NCBI GenBank assembly: GCA_033782935.1
Contig: JAWQEG010000084.1
Span: 1,674,001-1,738,000 of the forward strand
Direction: 5' to 3'
DNA: 64,000 nt
DNA from: Petrolisthes cinctipes
Taxonomy: Eukaryota; Arthropoda; Malacostraca; Decapoda; Porcellanidae
The position numbers and the translations under genes are program-made. Every line of letters begins with the position of its first letter. Position 1 is the stretch's first letter. Positions 13,462 through 24,852 of this stretch are shown piece by piece. The notes below the pieces were generated by a model, which ran no database searches, was not told the origin of the DNA, and saw nothing but the letters and a program-made list of their open reading frames with translations.

Positions 13462-15026
13462 CTCAAATTCAGGCTCAAAATACCCGAAAATTCGATATTT
13501 TTGGGTAACAGAAGCGATCTGTACATGCCTACTCAGTGCTAGAATTTTTTCAAAATATTTGCCCAAAACATGCTAAAAATCGATATTTTAAATGCAAAAA
13601 GTCGATATGTGCATGCATCTTCTGTACCCGTTTATATCTCAAATTCAGGCTCAAATCACCCGAAAATTCGATATTTTTGGTTCCCAGTAGCGATCTGTAC
13701 ATGCCTACTCCGTGTTAGAGTAATTTCAAAATACAGGCGCAAAACATGCTGGAAATTAATATTTTAGGTGCCCAAAGTCAATATGTGTATTTATCTTCTA
13801 TACCCGTTTATTTCCCAAATTCAGGCTCAAAACACCCGAAAATTCGATATTTTTGGGTCCCAGAAGTGATCTGTACATGCCTACTCAGTGCTAGAATTGT
13901 TTCAATATATGGGCCCAAAACATGCTAAAAATCGATATTTTAAGTGCAAAAAGTCGATATGTGCATGCATCTTCTGTACCCGTTTATATCTCAAATTTAT
14001 GCTCAAAACACCCGAAAATTCGATATTTTTGGTTCCCAGAAGCGATCTGTACATGCCTACTCCGTGTTAGAGTATTTTAAAAAAAAAGGTGCAAAACATG
14101 CTTGAAATTAAAATTTTAGGTGCCCAAAGTCAATATGTGTATTTATCTTCAATACCCGTTTATTTCCCAAATTCAGGCTCAAAACACCCGAAAATTCGAT
14201 ATTTTTGGGTCCCAGAAGCGATCTGTACATGCCTACTCCGTGTTAGAGTATTTTCAAGATACAGGCCCAAAACATGCTGAAAATCAATATTTTAGGTGCC
14301 CAAAATCGATATGTGCATGCATCTTCTGTACCCGTTTATATCTCAAATTCAGGTTCAGAACACCCTAAAATTCGATATTTTTGGGTCCCACAAGCGATCT
14401 GTACATGCCTACTCCGTGTTAGATTATTTTCAATATACAGGCCCAAAACATGCTTAAAATCGATATTTTAGGTGTCCAAAGTTCATATGTGTATGCATCT
14501 TCTGTACTCGTTTATTTCCCAAATTCAGGCTCAAAACACTCGAAAATTCGATATTTTTGTGTACCAGAAGCGATCTGTACATGCCTACTCCGTGTTAGAG
14601 TATTTTCAAAATACAGGCCCAAAACAGGCTCAAAATCGATATTTTGGGTGCACAAACTCGATATGTAAATGCATCTTCTGTACCCGTTTATATCCTAAAT
14701 TCAGGTTTAAAACACTCGAAAATTCGATATTTTTATGTCACAGAAGCGATCTGTACATGCCTACTCCTTGCTAGAATGTTTTCAAGATACAGACCCAAAA
14801 CATAATCAAAATCGATATTTTAGGTGCAAAAAGTCGATATGTGCATGCATCTTCAGTACCCGTTTATATCTCAAATTCAGGCTCAAAATATCCGAAAGTT
14901 CAACATTTTTGGGTCCCAGAAGCAATCTGTACATGCCTACACAGTGCTAGAATTTTTTCAAAATATAGGCTCAAAACATGCTAAAAATCGATATTTAATG
15001 TGTCCAAAGTCGATATGTGCATGCAT
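13372..15026. repeat. Satellite block related to 1-1655, holding a 9-monomer duplication
   Basis: This is the downstream relative of the window's first 1.65 kb, at offset 13371. Within it, 13610-14350 matches 15194-15934 at offset 1584 (nine monomers), with shared markers TTTATCTTC, CAATACCCG and GTGCAAAAAGTCG. One monomer has lost its usual TTTTCAAAATACAG and instead reads TTTTAAAAAAAAAGG, a nine-A run at 14079-14087. The paired copy near 15665 keeps the normal sequence, so the A run is private to this monomer. Confidence 0.78.
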
Positions 15027-17813
15027 CTTCTGTACACGTTTATATCTAAAATTCAGACTCAAAACACCCGAAAATTCGATATTTTTGGGTCCCAGAAGAG
15101 ATCTGTACATGCTTACTCAGTGCTAGAATTTTTTCAATATATGGGACCAAATCATGCTAAAAATCGATGTTTTAGGTGCACTAAGTCGATATGTGCATGC
15201 ATCTTCTGTACTCGTTTATATCTCAAATTCAGGCTCAAAACACCCGAAAATTCGATATTTTTGGTTCCCAGAAGCGATCTGTACATGCCTACTCCGTGTT
15301 AGAGTATTTTCAAAATACAGGCGCAAAACATGCTGGAAATTAATATTTTAGGTGCCCAAAGTCAATATGTGTATTTATCTTCTATACCCGTTTATTTCCC
15401 AAATTCAGGCTCAAAACACCCGAAAATTCGATATTTTTGTGTCCCAGAAGTGATCTGTACATGCCTACTCAGTGCTAGAATTGTTTCAATATATGGGCCC
15501 AAAACATGCTAAAAATCGATATTTTAAGTGCAAAAAGTCGATATGTGCATGCATCTTCTGTACCCGTTTATATCTCAAATTTATGCTCAAAACACCCGAA
15601 AATTCGATATTTTTGGTTCCCAGAAGCGATCTGTACATGCCTACTCCGTGTTAGAGTATTTTCAAAATACAGGCGCAAAACATGCTGGAAATTAATATTT
15701 TAGGTGCCCAAAGTCAATATGTGTATTTATCTTCAATACCCGTTTATTTCCCAAATTCAGGCTCAAAACACCCGAAAATTCGATATTTTTGGGTCCCAGA
15801 AGCAATCTGTACATGCCTACTCCAAGTTAGAGTATTTTCAAGATACAGGCCCAAAACATGCCGAAAATCATTATTTTAGGTGCCCAAAATCGATATGTGC
15901 ATGCATCTTCTGTACCCGTTTATATCTCAAATTCAGGTTTAAAACACTGGAAAATTCGATATTTTTGGGTCCCAGAAGCGATCTGTACATGCCTACTCCG
16001 TGTTAGAGTATTTTCAATATACAGGCACAAAACATGCTGAAAATCGATATTTTAGGTGCCCAAAGTCAATATGTGTATGCATCTTCTGTACCCGTTTATT
16101 TCCCAAATTCAGGCTCAAAACACCCGAAAATTCGATATTTTTGGGTCCCAGAAGAGAACTGTACATGCCTACTCAGTGCTAGAATATATTGAAGGTATGG
16201 GCACAAAACATGCTAAAAATCGATATTTTAGGTGCCCAAAGTCGATATGTACATTCATCTTCTGTACCCGTTTATATCTCAAATTCAGGCTCAAAATACC
16301 CGAAAATTCGATATTTTTGGGTCCCAGAAGCGATCTATACATGCCTACTCAGTGCTAGAATTTTTTCAAAATATAGGCTCAAAACATGCTAAAAATCGAT
16401 ATTTAATGTTTCCAAAGTCGATATGTGCATGCATCTTCTGTACCCGTTTATATCTCAAATTTAGGCTCAAAACACCCGAAAATTCGATATATTTATGTCC
16501 CAGAAGCAATCTGTACATGCCTACTCAGTGCTAGAATGTTTTCAAAATATGTGCCCAAAACATGCTAAAAATCTATATTTTCGGTGCCCAAAGTCAATAT
16601 GTGCATGCATTTTCTGTACCCGTTTATATCTCAAATTCAGGCTCATAACACCCGAAAATTCGATATTTTTGGGTCCCAGAACCGATCTGTACATGCCTAC
16701 TCCTTGCTAGAATGTTTTCAAGATACAGACCCAAAACATGCTCAAAATCGATATTTTAGGTGTAAAAAGTCGATATGTGCATGCATCTTCAGTAACCGTT
16801 TATATCTCAAATTCAGGCTCAAAACACCCGAAAATCAATATTTTTGGGTCCCAGAAGGGATCTGTGCATGCCTACTCAGTGCTAGAATGTTTTCAAAATA
16901 TAGGCTCAAAACATGATTAAAATCGATATTTTAGGTGTCTAAAGTCGATATGTGCATGAATCTTCTGTACCCGTTTATATCTCAAATTCAGGCTCAAAAC
17001 ACCCGAAAATTCGATAATTTTGGGTTCCAGAAGCGATCTGTACATGCCTACTCCGTGATAGAGTATTTTTAATATACAGGCCCAAAACATGCTGAAAATC
17101 GATATTTTAGTTGCCCAAAGTCAATATGTGTATGCATCTTCTGTACCCGTTTATATCCCAAATTCAGGCTCAAAACACCCGAAAATTCGATATTTTTGGG
17201 TCCCAGAAGCGATCTGTACATGCCTACTCCGTGTTAGTGTATTTTCAAAATACAGGCCCCAAACATGCTGAAAATCAATATTTTTGGTGCCCAAAGTCGA
17301 TATGTGCATGCATCTTCTGTACCCGTTTATATCTCAAATTCAGGTTCAGAACACCCGAAAATTCGATATTTTTGGGTCCCAGAAGCGATCTGTACATGCC
17401 TACTCCGTGTTAGAGTATTTTCAATATACAGGCAAAAAACATGCTGAAAATCGATATTTTAGGTGCCCAAAGTCAATATGTGTATGCATCTTCTGTACCC
17501 GTTTATTTCCCAAATTCAGGCTCAAAACACCCGAAAATTCGATATTTTTGGGTCCCAGAAGCGATCTGTACATGCCTACTCAGTGCTAGAATATATTGAA
17601 GATATGGGCCCAAAACATGCTAAAAATCGACATTTTAGATGCCCAAAGTCGATATGTGCATGCATCTTCTGTACCCTTTTATATCCTAAATTCAGGTTAA
17701 AACACTCGAAAATTCGATATTTTTGGGTCACAGAAGCGATCTGTACATGCCTACTCCTTGCTAGAATGTTTTCAAGATACAGACAAAAAACATAATCAAA
17801 ATCAATATTTTAG
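15027..17813. repeat. Mosaic satellite region built of segments seen elsewhere
   Basis: No gene is present. In order it contains a segment like 9195-9455 (GTGCACTAAGTCG, offset 5805), the second half of the 9-monomer duplication (15194-15934), and a segment like 9723-10200 (GAATATATTGAAG and GTACATTCATC, about 16010-16500). The 1-bp-deleted monomer of the 8.3 kb region follows near 16828, but its usual next monomer is missing and CATGATTAAAATCG follows at once. 17170-17656 recurs at 21393-21879 at offset 4223, marked by TGTTAGTGTATTTTC. Confidence 0.75.
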
Positions 17814-18994
17814 GTGAAAAAAGTCGATATGTGCATGCATCTTCAGTACCCGTTTATATCTCAAATTCAGGCTCAAAATATCCGAAAATTCAACATTTTT
17901 GGGTCCCAGAAGCGATCTGTACATGCCTACTCCGTGTTAGAGTATTTTCTATATACAGGCCCAAAACATGCTGAAAATCGATATTTTAGGTGCCCAAAGT
18001 CAATATGTGTATGGATCTTCTGTACCCGTTTATTTCCCAAATTCAGGCTCAAAACACCCGAAAATTCGATATTTTTTGGTCCCAGAAGAGAACTGTACAT
18101 GCTTACTCAGTGCTAGAATATATTGAAGATATAGGCCCAAAACATGCTAAAAATCGATATTTTAGGTGCCCAAATTCGATATGTACATTCATCTTCTGTA
18201 CCCGTTTATATCTCAAATTCAGGCTCAAAATAACCGAAAATTCGATATTTTTGGGTCCCAGAAGCGATCTGTACATGCCTACTCAGTGCTAGAATGTTTT
18301 CAAAATATAGGCTCAAAACATGCTAAAAATCGATATATTAGGTGTCCAAAGTCGATCTGCGCATGTATCTTCTGTACCCGTTTATATCTCAAATTCAGGC
18401 TCAAAACACCCCAAAATTCGATATTTTTGGGTCCCAGAAGCGATCTGTACATGCCTACTCAGTGCTAGAAATTTTTCAAAATACAGGCCCAAAACATGCT
18501 AAAAATCGATATTTTAAGTGCAAAAAGTCGATATGTGAATGCATCTTCTGTACCCGTTTATATCTCAAATTCAGGCTCAAAACACCCGAAAATTCGATAT
18601 TTTTGGTTCCCAGAAGCGATCTGTACATGCCTACTCAGTGTTAGAGTATTTTCAAAATACAGGCGCAAAACATGCTGGAAATTAATATTTTTGGTGCCCA
18701 AAGTCAATATGTGTATTCATCTTCTGTACCCGTTTATTTCCCAAATTCAGGCTCAAAACACCCGAAAATTCGATATTTTTTGTTCCCAGAAGAGAACTGT
18801 ACATGCCTACTCAGTGCTAGAATATATTGAAGATATAGGCCCAAAACATGCTAAAAATCGATATTTTAGGTGCCCAAATTCGATATGTACATTCATCTTC
18901 TGTACCCGTTTATATCTCAAATTCAGGCTCAAAATACCCGAAAATTCGATATTTTTGGGTCCCAGAAGCGATCTGTACATGCCTACTCAGTGCT
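17814..18994. repeat. 10-monomer-spaced block, copy 1, with tetramer units
   Basis: This stretch recurs at 19574-20754 at an offset of exactly 1760 bp. Inside it, 17990-18693 is one full 704-bp tetramer and 18694-18994 begins a second. The types in order are TTTATTTCCC with AGAAGAGAACTG; CCCAAATTCGATATGTACATTC; GTGTCCAAAGTCGATCTG with GCTAGAAATTTTTC; and AAGTGCAAAAAGTCG leading to GCTGGAAATTAAT. So the 1760-bp and 704-bp periodicities overlie each other. Confidence 0.85.
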
Positions 18995-19749
18995 AGAATA
19001 TATTGAAGATATGGGACCAAAACATGCTAAAAATCGACATTTTAGATGCCCAAAGTCGATATGTGCATTCATTTTCTGTACCCGTTTATATCTCAAATTC
19101 AAGCTCAAAACACACGAAAATTCGATATTTTTGGGTACCAGAAGCGACCTGTACATGCCTACTCAGTGCTAGAATTTTTTCAAAATATGGGCCCAAAACA
19201 TGCTAAAAATCGATATTTTAAATTCAAAAAGTCGATATGTGCATGCATCTTCTGTACCCGTTTATATCCCAAATTCAGGCTCAAAACAAACGAAAATTCG
19301 ATATTTTTGGTTCCCATAAGTGATCTGTACGTGCCTACTCAGTGCTAGAATTGTTTCAATATATGGGCCCAAAACATGCTAAAAATCGATATTTTAAGTG
19401 CAAAAAGTCGATATGTGCATGCATCTTCTGTACCCTTTTATATCCTAAATTCAGGTTTAAAACACTCGAAAATTCGATATTTTTGGGTCACAGAAGCGAT
19501 CTGTACATGCCTACTCCTTGCTAGAATGTTTTCAAGATACAGACCCAAAACATAATCAAAATCGATATTTTAGGTGAAAAAAGTCGATATGTGCATGCAT
19601 CTTCAGTACCCGTTTATATCTCAAATTCAGGCTCAAAATATCCGAAAATTCAACATTTTTGGGTCCCAGAAGCGATCTGTACATGCCTACTCCGTGTTAG
19701 AGTATTTTCAATATACAGGCCCAAAACATGCTGAAAATCGATATTTTAG
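18995..19749. repeat. Satellite segment duplicated at about 22.17-22.87 kb
   Basis: About 19003-19700 matches 22170-22867 at offset 3167 (18 monomers less 1 bp). Shared rare markers are TTTTAGATGCCC, GTGCATTCATTTTC, TTTTAAATT followed by AAAAAGTCG, CCCATAAG, GTACGTGCC, GTACCCTTTTATATCC and GGTGAAAAAAGTCG. It separates the two sets of 704-bp tetramers. Confidence 0.8.
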
Positions 19750-21420
19750 GTGCCCAAAGTCATTATGTGTATGCATCTTCTGTACCCGTTTATTTCCCAA
19801 ATTCAGGCTCAAAACACCCGAAAATTCGATATTTTTTGGTCCCAGAAGAGAACTGTACATGCCTACTCAGTGCTAGAATATATTGAAGATATAGGCCCAA
19901 AACATGCTAAAAATCGATATTTTAGGTGCCCAAATTCGATATGTACATTCATCTTCTGTACCCGTTTATATCTCAAATTCAGGCTCAAAATACCCGAAAA
20001 TTCGATATTTTTGGGTCCCAGAAGCGATCTGTACATGCCTACTCAGTGCTAGAATGTTTTCAAAATATAGGCTCAAAACATGCTAAAAATCGATATATTA
20101 GGTGTCCAAAGTCGATCTGCGCATGTATCTTCTGTACCCGTTTATATCTCAAATTCAGGCTCAAAACACCCGAAAATTCGATATTTTTGGGTCCCAGAAG
20201 CGATCTGTACATGCCTACTCAGTGCTAGAAATTTTTCAAAATACAGGCCCAAAACATGCTAAAAATCGATATTTTAAGTGCAAAAAGTCGATATGTGCAT
20301 GCATCTTCTGTACCCGATTATATCTCAAATTCAGGCTCAAAACACCCGAAAATTCGATATTTTTGTTTCCCAGAAGCGATCTGTACATGCCTACTCCGTG
20401 TTAGAGTATTTTCAAAATACAGGCGCAAAACATGCTGGAAATTAATATTTTTGGTGCCCAAAGTCAATATGTGTATTCATCTTCTGTACCCGTTTATTTC
20501 CCAAATTCAGGCTCAAAACACCCGAAAATTCGATATTTTTTGGTCCCAGAAGAGAACTGTACATGCCTATTCAGTGCTAGAATATATTGAAGATATAGGC
20601 CCAAAACATGCTAAAAATCGATATTTTAGGTGCCCAAATTCGATATGTACATTCATCTTCTGTACCCGTTTATATCTCAAATTCAGGCTCAAAATACCCG
20701 AAAATTCGATATTTTTGGGTCACAGAAGCGATCTGTACATGCCTACTCAGTGCTAGAATGTTTTCAAAATATAGGCTCAAAACATGCTAAAAATCGATAT
20801 ATTAGGTGTCCAAAGTCGATCTGTGCATGCATCTTCTGTACCCGTTTATATCTCAAATTCAGGCTCAAAACACCCGAAAATTCGATATTTTTGGGTCCCA
20901 GAAGCGATCTGTACATGCCTACTCAGTGCTAGAAATTTTTCAAAATACAGGCCCAAAACATGCTAAAAATCGATATTTTAAGTGCAAAAAGTCGATATGT
21001 GCATGCATCTTCTGTACCCGTTTATATCTCAAATTCAGGCTCAAAACACCCGAAAATTCGATATTTTTGGGTCCCAGAAGCGATCTTTACATGCCTACTC
21101 TGTGTTAGAGTATTTTCAAAATACCGGCGCAAAACATGCTGGAAATTAATATTTGTGGTGCCCAAAGTCAATATGTGTATTCATCTTCTGTACCCGTTTA
21201 TTTCCCAAATTCAGGCTCAAAACACCCGAAAATTCTTTATTTTTTGGTCCCAGAAGAGAACTGTACATGCCTACTCAGTGCTAGAATATATTGAAGATAT
21301 AGTGCCAAAACATGCTAAAAATCGATATTTTAGGTGCCCAAATTCGATATGTACATTCATCTTCTGTACCCGTTTATATCTCAAATTCAGTCTCAAAACA
21401 CCCGAAAATTCGATATTTTT
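19750..21420. repeat. Tetrameric higher-order repeat, 704 bp, two full copies plus part
   Basis: Copies are 19750-20453 and 20454-21157, with a partial third at 21158 to about 21420. The four monomers of each copy are: (1) TTTATTTCCC, AGAAGAGAACTG and GAATATATTGAAGATATAGG; (2) CCCAAATTCGATATGTACATTC; (3) GTGTCCAAAGTCGATCTG ending GCTAGAAATTTTTC; (4) AAGTGCAAAAAGTCG ending CAGGCGCAAAACATGCTGG. Corresponding monomers 704 bp apart are far more alike than neighbours, which defines a higher-order repeat. The third unit carries private changes, such as ATTTGTGGTGCCC near 21152. Confidence 0.88.
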
Positions 21421-23444
21421 GGGTCCCAGAAGCGATCTGTACATGCCTACTCCGTGTTAGTGTATTTTCAAAATACAGGCCCCAAACATGCTGAAAATCA
21501 ATATTTTTGGTGCCCAAAGTCGATATGTGCATGCGTCTTCTGTACCCGTTTATATCTCAAATTCAGGTTCAGAACACCCGAAAATTCGATATTTTTGGGT
21601 CCCAGAAGCGATCTGTACATGCCTACTCCGTGTTAGAGTATTTTCATTATACAGGCAAAAAACATGCTAAAAATCGATATTTTAGGTGCCCAAAGTCAAT
21701 ATGTGTATGCATCTTCTGTACCCGTTTATTTCCCAAATTCAGGCTCAAAACACCCGAAAATTCGATATTTTTGGGTCCCAGAAGCGATCTGTACATGCCT
21801 ACTCAGTGCTAGAATATATTGAAGATATGGGCCCAAAACATGCTAAAAATCGACATTTTAGATGCCCAAACTCGATATGTGCATTCATTTTCTGTACCCG
21901 TTTATATCTTAAATTCAAGCTCAAAACACACGAAAATTCGATATCTTTGGGTCCCAGAAGCGATCTGTACATGCCTACTCCGTGTTAGATTTTTTTTAAA
22001 TACATGCCCAAAACATGCTGAAAATCTATATTTTAGGTGCCCAAAGTCAATATGTGTATGCATCTTCTGTACCCGTTTATTTCCCAAATTCAGGCTCAAA
22101 ACACCCGAAAATTCGATATTTTTGGGTCCCAGAAGCGATCTGTACATGCCTACTCAGTGCTAGAATATATTGAAGATATGGGCCCAAAACATGCTAAAAA
22201 TCGACATTTTAGATGCCCAAAGTCGATATGTGCATTCATTTTCTGTACCCGTTTATATCTCAAATTCAAGCTCAAAACACACGAAAATTCGATATTTTTG
22301 GGTCCCAGAAGCGACCTGTACATGCCTACTCAGTGCTAGAATTTTTTCAAAATATGGGCCCAAAACATGCTAAAAATCGATATTTTAAATTAAAAAAGTC
22401 GATATGTGCATGCATCTTCTGTACCCGTTTATATCCCAAATTCAGGCTCAAAACAAACAAAAATTCGATATTTTTGGTTCCCATAAGCGATCTGTACGTG
22501 CCTACTCAGTGCTAGAATTGTTTCAATATATGGGCCCAAAACATGCTAAAAATCGATATTTTAAGTGCAAAAAGTCGATATGTGCATGCATCTTCTGTAC
22601 CCTTTTATATCCTAAATTCAGGTTTAAAACACTCGAAAATTCGATATTTTTGGGTCACAGAAGCGATCTGTACATGCCTACTCCTTGCTAGAATGTTTTC
22701 AAGATAAAGACCCAAAACATAATCAAAATCGATATTTTAGGTGAAAAAAGTCGATATGTGCATGCATCTTCAGTACCCGTTTATATCTCAAAATCAGGCT
22801 CAAAATATCCGAAAATTCAACATTTTTGGGTCCCAGAAGCGATCTGTACATGCCTACTCAGTGCTAGAATGTTTTCTAAATATAGGCTCAAAACATGCTA
22901 AAAATCGATATTAAATGTGTCCAAAGTCGATATGTGCATGCATCTTCTGTACACGTTTATATCTAAAATTCAGACTCAAAACACCCGAAAATTCGATATT
23001 TTTGGGTCCCAGAAGCGATCTGTACATGCTTACTCAGTGCTAGAATTTTTTCAATATATGGGCCCAAATCATGCTAAAAATCGATATTTTAGGTGCACAA
23101 AGTCCATATGTGCATGCATCTTCTGTACCCGTTTATATCTCAAATTCAGGCTCAAAACACCCGAAAATTCGATATTTTTGGGTCCCAGAAGCGATCTGTA
23201 CATGCCTACTCCGTGTTAGAGTATTTTCAAAATACAGGCCCAAAACATGCTGAAAATCAATATTTTAGGTGCCCAAATTCGATATGTGCATGCATCTTCT
23301 GTACACGTTTATATCTCAAATTCAGGTTCAGAACACCCGAAAATTCGATATTTTTGGGTCCCAGAAGCGATCTGTACATGCCTACTCCGTGTTAGAGTAT
23401 TTTCAATATACAGGCCCAAAACATGCTGAAAATCGATATTTTAG
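21421..23444. repeat. Mosaic satellite region between tetramer clusters
   Basis: No gene is present. It contains the copy of 17170-17656, two adjacent monomer pairs with TTTTAGATGCCC (near 21857 and 22208), and the copy of 19003-19700. From about 22917 it contains a segment like 15000-15260 (ACACGTTTATATCTAAAATT). A T-rich monomer TGTTAGATTTTTTTTAAATAC at about 21985 matches those near 10725 and 13187. Confidence 0.75.
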
Positions 23445-24852
23445 GTGCCCAAAGTCAATATGTGTATGCATCTTCTGTACCCGTTTATTTCCCAAATTCA
23501 GGCTCAAAACACCCGAAAATTCGATATTTTTTGGTCCCAGAAGAGAACTGTACATGCCTACTCAGTGCTAGAATATATTGAAGATATAGGCCCAAAACAT
23601 GCTAAAAATCGATATTTTAGGTGCCCAAATTCGATATGTACATTCATCTTCTGTACCCGTTTATATCTCAAATTCAGGCTCAAAATACCCGAAAATTCGA
23701 TATTTTTGGGTCACAGAAGCGATCTGTACATGCCTACTCCTTGCTAGAATGTTTTCAAGATACAGACCCAAAACATAATCAAAATCGATATTTTAGGTGA
23801 AAAAAGTCGATATGTGCATTCATCTTCTGTACCCGTTTATATCTCAAATTCAGGCTCAAAACACCCGAAAATTCGATATTTTTGGGTCCCAGAAGCGATC
23901 TGTACATGCCTACTCAGTGCTAGAAATTTTTCAAAATACAGGCCCAAAACATGCTTAAAATCGATATTTTAAGTGCAAAAAGTCGATATGTGCATGCATC
24001 TTCTGTACACGTTTATATCTCAAATTCAGGCTCAAAACATCCGAAAATTCGATATTTTTGGTTCCCAGAAGCGATCTGTACATGCCTACTCCTTGTTAGA
24101 GTATTTTCAAAATACAGGCGCAAAACATGCTGGAAATTAATATTTTTGGTGCCCAAAGTCAATATGTGTATTTATCTTCTGTACCCGTTTATTTCCCAAA
24201 TTCAGGCTCAAAACACCCGAAAATTCGATATTTTTTGGTCCCAGAAGAGAACTGTACATGCCTACTCAGTGCTAGAATATATTGAAGATATAGGCCCAAA
24301 ACATGCTAAAAATCGATATTTTAGGTGCCCAAATTCGATATGTAACTTCATCTTCTGTACCCGTTTATATCTCAAATTCTGGCTCAAAATACCCGAAAAT
24401 TCGATATTTTTGGGTCCCAGAAGCGATCTGTACATGCCTACTCAGTGCTAGAATGTTTTCAAAATATAGGCTCAAAACATGCTAAAAATCGATATTTTAG
24501 GTGTCCAAAGTCGATCTGTGCATGCATCTTCTGTACCCGTTTATATCTCAAATTCAGGCTCAAAACACCCGAAAATTCAATATTTTTGGGTCCCAGAAGC
24601 GATCTGTACATGCCAACTCAGTGCTAGAAATTTTTCAAAATACAGGCCCAAAACATGCTAAAGATCGATATTTTAAGTGCAAAAAGTCGATATGTGCATG
24701 CATCTTCTGTACCCGTTTATATCTCAAATTCAGGCTCAAAACACCCGAAAATTCGATATTTTTGTGTAAAAGAAGCGATCTGTACATGCCTACTCCGTGT
24801 TAGAGTATTTTCAAAATACAGGCGCAAAACATGCTGGAAATTAATATTTTTG
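23445..24852. repeat. Tetrameric higher-order repeat, second cluster (2 x 704 bp)
   Basis: Units 23445-24148 and 24149-24852 have the same four-type order as the 19.75-21.4 kb cluster. In the first unit the third monomer is replaced: it has CCTTGCTAGAATG, CATAATC and GGTGAAAAAAGTCG instead of GTGTCCAAAGTCGATCTG. It then returns to the expected GCTAGAAATTTTTC. That is a patch inside one monomer of an otherwise regular unit and suggests gene conversion. Confidence 0.82.
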
